42,389 nucleotides of DNA from Sphaerobacter sp. (GCA_029961075.1 JASBVL010000013.1:1-42389); one strand, 5' to 3'. Numbered from the stretch's first letter, positions 1 through 7,897 are shown. Program-made: numbers and translations. The notes: a model not told the origin generated them from the sequence alone.

Positions 1-963
1 CCGGCGCTGCAGCGTCGCCTCCTGATCCAGGCGGCGCGCCGGGCGGGGGTGGACCTGCTGCACGTGCCCTATTTCGCCGGCCCGCGCTGCACCGCCCTCC
101 CGCTCGTCATAACGGTGCACGACGTGATCCCCTTCATCTTCCCCGAGTATGCCGGGGGCGTGCCCATGCGCCTCTATCTCCGGCTGGTGAGCGCGGCCGC
201 GCGGCGGGCCGATGCCATCATCACCGACTCGGACTGCTCGCGCCGGGACATCACCCGCTGGCTGGGGATCCCGCCGGAGCGCATCCATGTCATCCCGCTG
301 GCCGTCGACCCGGCTATTCGCCCGCGCCACGACCCGGAGGCGGCCGCCGCGTTGCGGCAGCGCTACGGGCTGCCCGGGCCGGTGATCTTCAACGTCGGCG
401 GGGTGGACGTGCGCAAGAACCTCCCGGTGCTGATCGAAGCCTTCGCCCGGGCGCTGCCGGAGCTGCCGCCCGAGACGCGCCTGGTGATCGCCGGCCGGGC
501 GCACGCGCGCAACCCGCGGCTCTATCCCCCGCTCGAGCCGGTCATCCGGCGCTGCGGCGTGGAGGGCAAGGTCGTGCTCACCGGGGCCATCTCGGCCGAG
601 GAGAAGCTGGCCTTCTACAACCTGGCCGACCTCTATGTCTTCCCCTCGCTCTACGAGGGATTCGGGCTCTCGCCGCTGGAGGCAATGGCCTGCGGCACGC
701 CGGTGATCGCGGCGGACCGTGCCAGCCTCCCCGAGGTGGTCGGCTCGGGCGGGCTGCTGGTCGAGCCGACGCCGCCGCGGCTCGCGGCGGCGATGGTGTC
801 GGTCCTGCGCGACGACGGGCTGCGGCGGGACCTGGCCCGGCGTGCCCTGGCCCAGGCGCAGACGTTCTCATGGGAGCGGACGGCCGCGCAGACCCGGGCC
901 GTCTACCGCTCGGTGCTCGCGAGCCGGCAGCCGGCTCGCGCCGCAAGGGTGGACCACCAGTGA
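1..963 (+). CDS. GT4-family glycosyltransferase, 5' truncated by window edge
   Basis: The reading frame is open from base 1, so the start codon lies upstream of the window; the GTG at 49 is internal. About 320 C-terminal residues are present. The protein shows a GT-B fold of family GT4: HVPYFAG and ITVHDVIPFIFPEYA in the acceptor half, a Rossmann-like donor half with FNVGGVDVRKNLPVLIEAF, and the nucleotide-sugar signature EGFGLSPLEAMACGTPVIA (about 655-711) with the two glutamates of the E-x7-E motif. It probably transfers a sugar from an NDP- or GDP-sugar to a polysaccharide or glycolipid at the cytoplasmic face of the membrane. Its TGA overlaps the GTG start of the next glycosyltransferase, so the two are translationally coupled. 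The exact sugar cannot be read from the sequence. Confidence 0.9.
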   Translation, partial: PALQRRLLIQAARRAGVDLLHVPYFAGPRCTALPLVITVHDVIPFIFPEYAGGVPMRLYLRLVSAAARRADAIITDSDCSRRDITRWLGIPPERIHVIPLAVDPAIRPRHDPEAAAALRQRYGLPGPVIFNVGGVDVRKNLPVLIEAFARALPELPPETRLVIAGRAHARNPRLYPPLEPVIRRCGVEGKVVLTGAISAEEKLAFYNLADLYVFPSLYEGFGLSPLEAMACGTPVIAADRASLPEVVGSGGLLVEPTPPRLAAAMVSVLRDDGLRRDLARRALAQAQTFSWERTAAQTRAVYRSVLASRQPARAARVDHQ

Positions 964-2132
964 AGATCCTCATGGTCTCCAAGGCGCTGGTCACCGGCGT
1001 CTATCAGAAGAAGCTGGAGGAACTGGCGCGGCTCCCCGGCGTGGAGCTGCTGGCCGTGGTGCCGCCCTCCTGGCACGAGGAGCGGGTCGGCGTGCTGCGC
1101 CTGGAGCGTCGCTACACCGACGGCTACCGGTTGGTCGAGCTGCCGATGCGCTTCAACGGCCACCACCACATCCACTTCTACCCAGGGCTCGGCCGGGTGA
1201 TCCGTGACTTCCGCCCCGACGTCCTCCACGTCGACGAGGAGCCCTACAACCTCGTCACCTTCCACGCCACGTTGCTGGGCCGCGCCGTCGGGGCCCGCGT
1301 CGTCTTCTTCACCTGGCAGAACCTCTACCGCCGCTATCCGCCGCCCTTCCGCCTGTTCGAACTGGTCAACTACCGCCTCGCCGCTGCCGGCGTGGCCGGG
1401 ATCCAGGACGCGGCCGAGGTGCTGCGGCGCAAGGGCTACCGCGGCCGGCTCGAGGTCATCCCCCAGTTCGGCGTCGATCCGGACCTGTTCCGGCCGCGCC
1501 CCGAGTTGCGCCAGCCGCGCGGGCTGCCGGTGATCGGCTACGCCGGCCGGCTGGTGCCGGAGAAGGGCGTCGACGTCCTGATCGACGCCTTCGCCCGGCT
1601 CCGGCAGCGCGCCGAGCTCCACATCATCGGCACCGGCATCGAGCGCACCCGGCTGGAGATGCAGGCCGGCGCGCTCGGCGTGCGGGACCGGGTCATCTTC
1701 CGGGGCGCCGTCCCGGCCGCGGATATGCCCGAGGCGCTGGCCGGGCTCGATCTGCTGGTCATCCCCTCCCGCACCCGGCCGAACTGGAAGGAGCAGTTCG
1801 GGCGCGTCATCGTCGAGGCCATGGCGTGCCAGGTCCCGGTGATCGGCTCCGACTCCGGTGAGATCCCCAACACCATCGGGGACGCCGGGGTGGTCGTGCC
1901 CGAGGGGGATGCGGCGGCGCTGGCCGCGGCCCTGGACGACCTGCTCGGCCACGAGGCGAAGCGGGCGGCGCTCGGGCGGCGCGCCCGGCAGCGGGTGCTC
2001 GACCACTTCACCCAGCGCGCCATCGCCGAGCGGTACTACGCGCTCTACCGGTCGCTCCTGCCCGTCGGGCGCAGCGGCGAGGTCTGGGAGCGGCTGCCGG
2101 GCGTGGGGGACACCGGGCGCACGCCGCGCTAG
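960..2132 (+). CDS. GT4-family glycosyltransferase
   Basis: 390 aa. The GTG at 960 overlaps the preceding TGA (GTGA), and the protein then opens with VKILMVSKALVTGVYQKK, the usual first beta strand of a GT-B enzyme. The middle contains VIGYAGRLVPEKGVDVLIDAF, the start of the nucleotide-sugar-binding half, and the C-terminal part has EQFGRVIVEAMACQVPVIGS followed by SGEIPNTIGDAG, the GT4 E-x7-E donor-binding site. No signal peptide or membrane span is visible, so it should be cytoplasmic. It is translationally coupled to the upstream GT4 enzyme and 16 bp from the flavin reductase-like gene, which suggests a surface polysaccharide or glycolipid operon that starts left of the window. Acceptor and sugar are unknown. 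Confidence 0.9.
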   Translation: MKILMVSKALVTGVYQKKLEELARLPGVELLAVVPPSWHEERVGVLRLERRYTDGYRLVELPMRFNGHHHIHFYPGLGRVIRDFRPDVLHVDEEPYNLVTFHATLLGRAVGARVVFFTWQNLYRRYPPPFRLFELVNYRLAAAGVAGIQDAAEVLRRKGYRGRLEVIPQFGVDPDLFRPRPELRQPRGLPVIGYAGRLVPEKGVDVLIDAFARLRQRAELHIIGTGIERTRLEMQAGALGVRDRVIFRGAVPAADMPEALAGLDLLVIPSRTRPNWKEQFGRVIVEAMACQVPVIGSDSGEIPNTIGDAGVVVPEGDAAALAAALDDLLGHEAKRAALGRRARQRVLDHFTQRAIAERYYALYRSLLPVGRSGEVWERLPGVGDTGRTPR

Positions 2133-2148
2133 AGAGAGGGATGCTACC

Positions 2149-2721
2149 GTGGCAGCAAAGCAGGCGCGGGAACTTCGCGCGGCGGCCCGCATCCTCGAGC
2201 CGGGCTCGCTCGCGCTCGTCACCTCGCTCTACCGGGCCCACCACAACGTCATGACCGCGAGCTGGCTCCTTCCGCTCGGCTTCGATCCGCCCCGCATCGG
2301 CGTCGCCATCCACCCGAGCCGGCTCACCCACGAGTTCATCAGCCGCAGCGAGGCGTTCGCGCTCAACTTCCCGACCCTCGACCTGCTCAACGCGGTCCAT
2401 CGCTGCGGCATCGTCTCGGGCCGGGACGGGGACAAGTTCCTGGCCGCCGGCCTGACGCCGGCGGACGCGGCCGAGGTCGAGGCGCCGCTCGTGGCCGAGT
2501 GCGTGGCGCACATCGAGTGCGGCCTGGTGGAGCGCCTGACCCTCGCGGACCACGACCTCTTCGTCGGCGAGGTGCTGGCCGTCTCCGCGGTGGACGAGCT
2601 CTTCACCGACCGCTGGGTGCTCGAGGCCGACAATCCCCTGATCCACCATATCGCCGGTGACCAGTACGCCGGCCTCGGCAAGCGCTACACCGCGCGGCTA
2701 GGCGACGAGGAAGAGGAGTAG
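2149..2721 (+). CDS. Flavin reductase-like (FMN-binding split barrel) protein
   Basis: 190 aa. GTG start at 2149 is preceded by AGAGAGAGGG at 2131-2140. The protein has the split-barrel flavin reductase pattern: SLALVTSLYRAHHNVMTASW near residue 20, PPRIGVAIHPSRLTHEFI, then SEAFALNFPTLD and a SGRDGDKF segment, followed by an AHIECGLVERLTLADHDLFVGEV strand pair. Family members bind FMN and either reduce free flavin with NAD(P)H or act as small flavoproteins of unknown substrate. It follows the two glycosyltransferases with a 16-bp gap, so it is probably co-transcribed, although no functional link to sugar transfer is obvious. A G/C palindrome module follows its stop. Confidence 0.8.
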   Translation: MAAKQARELRAAARILEPGSLALVTSLYRAHHNVMTASWLLPLGFDPPRIGVAIHPSRLTHEFISRSEAFALNFPTLDLLNAVHRCGIVSGRDGDKFLAAGLTPADAAEVEAPLVAECVAHIECGLVERLTLADHDLFVGEVLAVSAVDELFTDRWVLEADNPLIHHIAGDQYAGLGKRYTARLGDEEEE

Positions 2722-2874
2722 GGCAGAGCTGGTCGCACGGAGCACCGCTCGGTGCCGTGCCGCCGCCCGCCCTTCCGGTAGGGGAGGGCCTTGTGCGGCA
2801 GGGAGCCTCCCGCGTGGTCTGCGGCCGCCCCGAGCGACGACGAGCCCCGCCCCTGCCTGGCGATCTCCTGGCGG
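2722..2874. repeat. Convergent intergenic spacer with G-rich palindrome module
   Basis: The space between the flavin reductase stop and the multicopper oxidase stop (convergent genes) holds a copy of the ccggtaggggagggcc-ttgtg module (about 2775-2796), followed by gggagcctcccg, a short inverted repeat. The same module recurs at 5678, 31854, 40823, 42106 and 42239. It may form a bidirectional terminator, but no T-run is present. Confidence 0.6.
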
Positions 2875-3918
2875 CTACTCCTCCACGATCAGCGCCGTCA
2901 CCATGCCGAACATCCCGTGCGGCGACTCCGCGTGGTTCAGGACGTGGCAGTGGAACGCCCAGACGCCCGGCTCGGTCGCCTCCACGATCACGTCCCAGCG
3001 CTCGCCCGGCGCCACGCTGAGCGTGTCGCAGCGCCACGGCTGTGGCTGCGGATAGCCATCCTTGGCGACCACGAGCTGCGGCAGGCCGTGCAGGTGCATC
3101 GGGTGGACCATCGCGCCCGCGTTCATGTAGCGGATCAGCACCTTCTGCCCCCGCTTGGCCGTCAGCGGCTGGGTCGCCGGGAAGCCCTTCCCGTTGATGG
3201 TGAAGCCGAGCGGCCCGTCGTTCAGCACGAGCGTGTACGCGACATCGTAGGCTGGCCGGGCGCTCGGGTCCCGCGGCTCGACGATGAAGGCCCCGAGCAG
3301 GCCCATCGACACCTGCTCGGCCGAGTTGTGGTGCGAGTGGTACATGTGCGACCCGGCCGGCTTGGCGACGAACTCGTAGGTGAAGGTCTCCCCGGGCCGG
3401 ATCGGCGGCTGCGTGATGAACGGCACCCCGTCCATGCTGTTCGGCACCATCAGGCCGTGCCAGTGCACCGCGGTGCTCTGATCCAACGCGTTCGTGACGT
3501 GGATGCGCACCTCGTCGCCCTCGGTCACGCGGATCTCCGGCCCCGGCACCACCCCGTTGTAGGCCCACGCCTCGACGACCCGCCCCGGCTCGACCTCCCA
3601 CTGGACCTTCTCGCAGCGCAGCGTGAAGACCTTGACGTCGCCGTCGAGCTCGTAGGGCAGCGGCTGGCCGCCCAGCCCTTCGGTCTTGGCGGGGAACGCC
3701 TTGACCCCGGCCTCGTGCATGCGGTCCATCTCGGCGTAGTCGGCCGCCGGCGTCGCCGCGGCTGCCCCGGTCTGTCCCCCGTGCTCCGCCGCGGCGTGTC
3801 CCTCCTGCGCGACGTCCTCGCCGCGGGCGCCCAGCGTCAACCCGGCCGCGCCGAGGCCGATGGCCCCCAGCGCTCCGACGAACCCCCGCCGCGAGAAGCG
3901 ATGCGTCAGCACAACCAC
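2875..3918 (-). CDS. Tat-exported two-domain multicopper oxidase (small-laccase type)
   Basis: 347 aa from a GTG at 3918, preceded by GAGGGGAG. Residues 8-30 form a twin-arginine signal (FSRRGFVGALG then a hydrophobic stretch). Four copper motifs are visible: HWHG (H152, H154), HSHHN (H194, H196), HPMHLHG (H272, H275, H277) and HCHVLNH (H323, C324, H325, H329). The type 1 copper site is therefore in the second cupredoxin domain and the trinuclear site is shared, as in type B two-domain oxidases such as the 343-aa Streptomyces small laccase. The residue that would be the axial ligand lies in HAESPHGM, where Met336 is 12 residues after the Cys instead of the classical 10. It lies 115 bp downstream of nirK on the same strand. 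In Nitrosomonas a multicopper oxidase gene (ncgA) is also linked to nirK, so a role in nitrite or copper stress is plausible. The true substrate is unknown. Confidence 0.88.
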   Translation of the reverse strand: MVVLTHRFSRRGFVGALGAIGLGAAGLTLGARGEDVAQEGHAAAEHGGQTGAAAATPAADYAEMDRMHEAGVKAFPAKTEGLGGQPLPYELDGDVKVFTLRCEKVQWEVEPGRVVEAWAYNGVVPGPEIRVTEGDEVRIHVTNALDQSTAVHWHGLMVPNSMDGVPFITQPPIRPGETFTYEFVAKPAGSHMYHSHHNSAEQVSMGLLGAFIVEPRDPSARPAYDVAYTLVLNDGPLGFTINGKGFPATQPLTAKRGQKVLIRYMNAGAMVHPMHLHGLPQLVVAKDGYPQPQPWRCDTLSVAPGERWDVIVEATEPGVWAFHCHVLNHAESPHGMFGMVTALIVEE

Positions 3919-4033
3919 GGTATGACACTCCCCTCTTCGATAGCCCTGCTGCGCGTTTCCCATCTGGCCGACCAGCCGAGCGGGGAGCCAGGGATTCATC
4001 TCCGGCTCCCCGCCCGCGTTCCGTGGCTCGGCG

Positions 4034-5131
4034 CTAGTGGCCGCCGGCCTGGTCGCCATGCTCGATCACGGTGAAGACCTCGGGATTGGCGGGGCCCTCG
4101 ACGTGCAGCGTCGCCGCCGCGCCCTTCATTACCCGACCCAGGCTGTGGTCCACCAGCGTGTAGTCACCCGGCACGTCGGTCTGGAGCTCGACGATCGTGG
4201 CGCCACCGGCCGGCACCAGCGTCGTCTGGACGTGCTCGACCCACGCGTTCGCGGCCTCCGGCGCCACCCGGTCGAAGACCTCACCGATCACGTGGAAGCT
4301 CGAGGTCAGGTTCGGGCCGCCGACCCCGAAGAAGATCCGCACCGTCTCGCCGGTCTTGGCCTGGAGGGCCCGGTCGCCCGTCAGCGCGCCCACGGCGCCG
4401 TTGAAGACCACGTAGTCGGGGTCCTCGGCCAGCATCTGCTCCATGTCGAAGCCGTGCAGGCCGGGCTGGCCGCGGTCGCCGCTCAGGTAGAAGTCGCCCT
4501 GCATCACGTAGAACTCGCGGTCGACCGGCGGCAGGCCGCCCTCGGGCTCGACCACGATGAGCCCGTACATCCCGTTGGCGATGTGCATCGGGGCGGGCGG
4601 CGTGGCGCAGTGGTAGACGTAGACGCCGGGGTGCATGGCCTGGAACCGGATCGTCGCCTGCTTGCCGGGCGAGACGGTCGTCGCCGCGGCCCCGCCGCCC
4701 GGACCGGTCACCGCGTGCAGGTCGATGTTGTGCGGCGCCGTCGCGTCGAGCGCGTTCTTCAGCGTCAGCTCCACCGTATCGCCCTGCCGCACCCGCAGCA
4801 TCGGGCCGGGCACGGTGCCGTTGAAGGTCCAGAACCGGTAGGCCACGCCCTCGTCGATCGCGGCGACGACTTCCTTGGCCTCGAGCTCAAACGACACGAG
4901 CTGCGGCCCGCGCGCACCCACCGGCGGCGCGACCTCCGGCTGGGCCAGCCGTGCCAGCTCGGCCGGGGCCGGCTGCACCGCGCTAGGGGCTGCGGCCGCG
5001 TGGCCGCCGGAGTCGTCAGCCTGCCGCGCCCGAGGTAGCTCGAACGCGGCGGCGCCGATGAGCAACACCACGATGCTCAGGGCCGCGATGGTCAGGCGAA
5101 TCGTCCGCTTGTCGAGATGTCGTCGCTGCAT
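4034..5131 (-). CDS. nirK: Copper-containing nitrite reductase (NO-forming)
   Basis: 365 aa; ATG at 5131 with a perfect AGGAGG (5141-5146 on the other strand) eight bases upstream. Residues 11-30 are a single hydrophobic segment, so the enzyme is exported and probably membrane-anchored, followed by a Pro/Ala-rich linker and two cupredoxin domains. Against Alcaligenes NirK all ligands can be assigned: type 1 copper H134, C175, H183, M188; type 2 copper H139, H174, H329; catalytic D137 (AcNir D98), H280 (H255) and I282 (I257). The segment VVFNGAVGALTGD is also typical. It reduces nitrite to nitric oxide outside the cytoplasm with electrons from a cupredoxin or cytochrome. The multicopper oxidase follows on the same strand. 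No Fnr/Nnr-type box was found upstream. No NO reductase or nitrate reductase lies in the window. Confidence 0.93.
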   Translation of the reverse strand: MQRRHLDKRTIRLTIAALSIVVLLIGAAAFELPRARQADDSGGHAAAAPSAVQPAPAELARLAQPEVAPPVGARGPQLVSFELEAKEVVAAIDEGVAYRFWTFNGTVPGPMLRVRQGDTVELTLKNALDATAPHNIDLHAVTGPGGGAAATTVSPGKQATIRFQAMHPGVYVYHCATPPAPMHIANGMYGLIVVEPEGGLPPVDREFYVMQGDFYLSGDRGQPGLHGFDMEQMLAEDPDYVVFNGAVGALTGDRALQAKTGETVRIFFGVGGPNLTSSFHVIGEVFDRVAPEAANAWVEHVQTTLVPAGGATIVELQTDVPGDYTLVDHSLGRVMKGAAATLHVEGPANPEVFTVIEHGDQAGGH

Positions 5132-5140
5132 CGCACCGTA

Positions 5141-5146
5141 CCTCCT
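5141..5146 (-). promoter_or_regulatory. Ribosome binding site deciding the nirK start
   Basis: On the minus strand AGGAGG lies 9 bases before ATG at 5131. The open frame extends 14 codons further upstream (to 5173), but no comparable site precedes that start, so 5131 is preferred. Confidence 0.75.
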
Positions 5147-5199
5147 GCGTCTCGCCCACGAGTGATCCGTCACCGTCGCGGCGTCGCCGCCCGTCCGCC

Positions 5200-5304
5200 T
5201 CAGCTCCCTGCGGCGCCGGGGGCGTTGCTGACGCGCACCCGCGCCAGCCGGTTGTCCTGGATGGCCGTGCGGCGGAAGTGGGTAGTGAACTCGTACCGCG
5301 CCAT
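5200..5304 (-). CDS. Possible 34-aa leader peptide upstream of nirK
   Basis: An ATG at 5304 opens a 34-codon frame beginning MARYEFTTHFRRTAIQDNRL and ending in TGA at 5200, 68 bp before nirK on the same strand. GAGAGG lies about ten bases upstream. A GTG immediately before the ATG and another at the end of GGAGAC-GTG would extend it in frame by one or nine residues. The composition (charged and aromatic residues, GC-rich third codon positions) is more protein-like than its surroundings. No family is recognised. It may be a real small protein, a leader peptide for nirK, or chance. Confidence 0.4.
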   Translation of the reverse strand: MARYEFTTHFRRTAIQDNRLARVRVSNAPGAAGS

Positions 5305-5580
5305 CACTCGCTTACCTCTCCGGGCCACGTCTCCGGCCCATCTGGTCTCAGCGTAGGCGCGCGGGGGGATTCGCCCCACGACCGGGTGGGTAGTTCGGCC
5401 GCGGTGGGCGTGGGTGGGTTTGTTCCTACCCCGCCGGGGGAGCGGGCGGGGCGGCCCTACCCGTTGGGGTGGGGCAGTGGCTCACCGGATAGAGCGGGGG
5501 CCCGATCTGCCGGGCCGGTGTGGACGTGCGTGGTCGGTGGTCCGGGAGGGCCTTGTGCCGGACGGAGCCTCCCGAGGCGC

Positions 5581-5692
5581 GGAGCGCCGGCGTCGCACGG
5601 AGCCTCGCCGGCCCCCCGTCTCGGCCGCGGTCGGGCCTGATCGTGCGTCCTCCACACCGCCACGCGGAGACGACATCCGGTAGGGGAGGGCC
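5581..5692 (+). repeat. 112-bp intergenic repeat, copy 1
   Basis: Begins ggagcgccggcgtcgcacgg, continues agcctcgccggc, and ends cggagacgacatccggtagg-ggagggcc. The same ends, order and length recur at 40726-40838 and 42008-42120. The middle third of this copy differs most from the other two. The left block is itself palindromic (gccggcg...cgccggc). Confidence 0.8.
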
Positions 5693-5746
5693 TCGTGCCG
5701 CACGCAGCCGCCCACGTCCACGACGGGCGGCTGCGTGCGGCACGAG
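5692..5746. terminator. Perfect 22-bp palindrome downstream of the response regulator
   Basis: Left arm 5692-5713 (ctcgtgccgcacgcagccgc...) and right arm 5725-5746 are exactly complementary over 22 bases with an 11-base loop. It begins 12 bp past the response regulator stop (minus strand), so it is probably the terminator or 3' stabiliser of the two-component operon. There is no U-tract, so intrinsic termination is not proven. Confidence 0.6.
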
Positions 5747-5758
5747 CGCGTGCGGCCG

Positions 5759-6409
5759 CTACTCCTCTGGCGGGGTGACCAGCCCGTGGCGCAGGGCGTA
5801 GGCGATCACCTGCGCCCGGTTCTGCAGGTGCAGTTTCGTGAGGATATTGCGGAGGTGGTACTTGACCGTGTTCTCGCTGACGAAGAGGCGATCCGCCAGC
5901 TCCCGGTTCGAGGTCACCCCCTGCACCAGGAGCTCCAGGACCTCGCGCTCGCGCTCGGTCAGCTCCTCGGCGGTGCGCTCGGGGCGCGGCGCCGCCGGGC
6001 GGGCGAACTCGTTGAGCACCTTGCGCGCCAGGCTGGGGGTGAGGGCCGGCTGCCCCTCGCTGACGCCCTCGAGCAAGGCGAAGAACGTCTCGGCCTCCAG
6101 GTCCTTGGGCAGGAACCCGTCGGCCCCCGACTTGATGGCCTCGAACAGGTCGGCGTCCTCCTCGGAGGCGGTGAGGACGACGACGCTGACCTCGGGCAGC
6201 TCGGCGCTGATGAGCCGGGTCGCCTCCAACCCGCCCATCTCCGGCATGGTCAGGTCCATCAGGACGACATCCGGACGCAGCGCGCGGGCCTGCTCGACCG
6301 CCTCGCGCCCGTTGCGCGCCTCGGCCACCACCTCGACGCCCCGCGCCTCGAGCAGGCTGCGCAGTCCGTCGCGGAACAGGGCGTGGTCGTCAGCGATCAC
6401 GACCCGCAT
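5759..6409 (-). CDS. NarL/FixJ-type response regulator
   Basis: 216 aa. ATG at 6409 with CGGAGGAG four to five bases upstream. The receiver domain (1-120) has the acidic pair D7/D8, phospho-acceptor D52 in VVLMDLTMP, T80 and K102 in FLPKDL. A C-terminal LuxR/GerE helix-turn-helix begins LTEREREVLELLVQG (about 149-163) and continues with ELADRLFVSENTVKYHL. It should bind DNA when phosphorylated by the kinase encoded directly upstream, whose gene overlaps it by 20 bp. Targets are not known; the neighbouring divergent Rieske/DAO genes and the nirK locus are candidates. Confidence 0.95.
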   Translation of the reverse strand: MRVVIADDHALFRDGLRSLLEARGVEVVAEARNGREAVEQARALRPDVVLMDLTMPEMGGLEATRLISAELPEVSVVVLTASEEDADLFEAIKSGADGFLPKDLEAETFFALLEGVSEGQPALTPSLARKVLNEFARPAAPRPERTAEELTEREREVLELLVQGVTSNRELADRLFVSENTVKYHLRNILTKLHLQNRAQVIAYALRHGLVTPPEE

Positions 6410-7868
6410 GTGCTCCTCCGTCTTGCTCCGCGGGCGGCACGATCCCCAGCACGCTGCCGTCTCGGCCGACCAGCACCGTCTCCACCGGCAGCCGCGCGAT
6501 CACGCGCGTCCCCCGCCCCGGCGCCGCGTCGATGTCCAGCGTCCCGCCGACCGACTGCGCGCGCTCGCGCATCGTCGCCAGGCCGAAGCGGGGGAAGTCG
6601 CTGCGGCCGATCGTGGCCGGGTCAAAGCCGGCGCCGTTGTCGGCGATCGTCACCTCGATCCAGCGAGATGTCCCGTCGATCACGACGGTGGCCTGCGTCG
6701 CCGCGGCATGCTTGCGCACGTTCGCCAGCGCCTCCTGAATGATGCGCAGGAGCTGGAGCTCCGCCAGCGGTGAGAGCTGCAGGTCGGTGACGTCCGCGGG
6801 GTGCACCGCGAGGGTCACGGCGACCCCGCTCTGATCCTGCCACCGCTGGAGGTAGTCGCGCAGGGTATCGAGGAACCCCCGCTCCCGATCCAGCGAGGTG
6901 CGGAGCCCGAGGATGTTCTCCCGCACGTCGGCGTAGGCGTCGCGGGCCGCCTGGGCGAGCTGGCCGATCTGGGCCGCGGCCCGCTCGTCCTGCCCGGCGC
7001 GGAGCAGCTCCTGCGCCGCCTGCGCCTTGGTGTTAACGTAGCCTAGCACCTGCGCCAGGCTGTCGTGCATCTCCCGGGCGATGCGCTCCCGTTCCTCGGC
7101 GATGGCCAGCGCCTGGACGCGCCGGTGGAGCCGGGCGTTCTCGATCGCCAGGGCGGCCTGGGTGGCGAAGCGCGTCAGCCGCGCCTCGTCGGCCGCGTCG
7201 AACTCGGGCGCGTCCTCTTTCTCCGTCAGGTACAGACTGCCCAGGATGCGGCCGTGCGAGCGGATCGGCACGGCCAGCAGCGAGTGCATGATCGGGTGCC
7301 CCGGGGGGAAGCCGACCGACCGCGGATCCTTGGTCAGGTCGGGGGTGCGGATGGGCTCGCCGTCGGTGAGGACCGACCGCAGCATGCCGTGTTCGACCGG
7401 GACCGGCCCGAGGCGGGCGCACTCCTCGGGGTCGAGGCCGGAGCTGAGGAAGGCCTCCATCGAGCCCTCCTCGCTGAGGAGCGACAGGGCGCCGTAGCGG
7501 GCGCCGACCAGCTCGCGCGCCTCGTCCACCACCTTCTGCAGCACGGTCTCCAGGTCGAGCTGGCTGGTGATGGCGAGCCCGGCCTCATGCAGCGCCAGCA
7601 GCTCTTGATTCTGCTGCGCCAGCCGCGCTTGCATCCGGCCGATCACGGTGAAGATCGTCTCGGCGAAGAAGAGCGTGCCGATCAGCACAACCCCGCCGAG
7701 CAGGAGGTAGCCCGGCCACGACCGGAACAGGCTGGGGTAGACCAGGTGCCGCAGCCCCTCGAGGGCGGCGAGGAAGACGACCGGCGCCAGGATCGCGATC
7801 CATTTCAGCCGGCGCAACTCCGTGCTGCCGCCGATGCTCAGCCACGTCTGCCGGGGAAGGCCGTTCAT
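6390..7868 (-). CDS. GAF-domain sensor histidine kinase (HisKA_3/NarX type)
   Basis: 492 aa from ATG 7868, with AGGAGG nine bases upstream. Two membrane helices (about 22-38 and 53-75) are separated by a very short loop, so there is no real extracytoplasmic sensor domain. A coiled segment (78-95) leads to a GAF domain (about 106-246), which is probably the sensing part. The dimerisation/phosphoacceptor box is ERERIAREMHDSLAQVLGYV with H268; the ATPase domain has the N-box EALANVRKHA (N383) and G-box DNGAGF (410-415). It phosphorylates the response regulator encoded by the overlapping downstream gene. GAF in this class can bind haem, an Fe-S centre or small ligands; the cysteines seen here (only C150 in the GAF) do not make an obvious Fe-S site. 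Confidence 0.93.
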   Translation of the reverse strand: MNGLPRQTWLSIGGSTELRRLKWIAILAPVVFLAALEGLRHLVYPSLFRSWPGYLLLGGVVLIGTLFFAETIFTVIGRMQARLAQQNQELLALHEAGLAITSQLDLETVLQKVVDEARELVGARYGALSLLSEEGSMEAFLSSGLDPEECARLGPVPVEHGMLRSVLTDGEPIRTPDLTKDPRSVGFPPGHPIMHSLLAVPIRSHGRILGSLYLTEKEDAPEFDAADEARLTRFATQAALAIENARLHRRVQALAIAEERERIAREMHDSLAQVLGYVNTKAQAAQELLRAGQDERAAAQIGQLAQAARDAYADVRENILGLRTSLDRERGFLDTLRDYLQRWQDQSGVAVTLAVHPADVTDLQLSPLAELQLLRIIQEALANVRKHAAATQATVVIDGTSRWIEVTIADNGAGFDPATIGRSDFPRFGLATMRERAQSVGGTLDIDAAPGRGTRVIARLPVETVLVGRDGSVLGIVPPAEQDGGAHAGRDR

Positions 7869-7897
7869 GCCTCGGGACCTCCTGTTGCGCTGTTGCG

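Larger units (their letters stand above)
5305..5758. other. Gene-free stretch rich in palindromic repeats
   Basis: No coding frame in these 454 bases looks real. The stretch holds GGGGGGATTCGCCCC (about 5366-5380), a G-rich tract around 5395-5465, one full copy of the 112-bp intergenic repeat (5581-5692), copies of the gggagggccttgtgcc module, and the 22-bp perfect palindrome 5692-5746. It separates the nirK locus from the two-component system; both are read leftward. Confidence 0.6.

Noticed and set aside
5132..5173. Longer nirK start at 5173
   Set aside because: A perfect AGGAGG lies correctly before ATG 5131, inside this extension; the extra residues are not typical of a signal sequence.
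5305..5400. Fnr/Nnr-type operator (TTGAT-N4-ATCAA) upstream of nirK
   Set aside because: Looked for on both strands; no such dyad was found.
5470..5525. tRNA-like segment (agtggctcaccggatagagc resembles a D-arm)
   Set aside because: The D-arm match is good, but no anticodon stem, T-arm (GGTTCGA) or acceptor pairing follows. It may be a tRNA remnant or chance.
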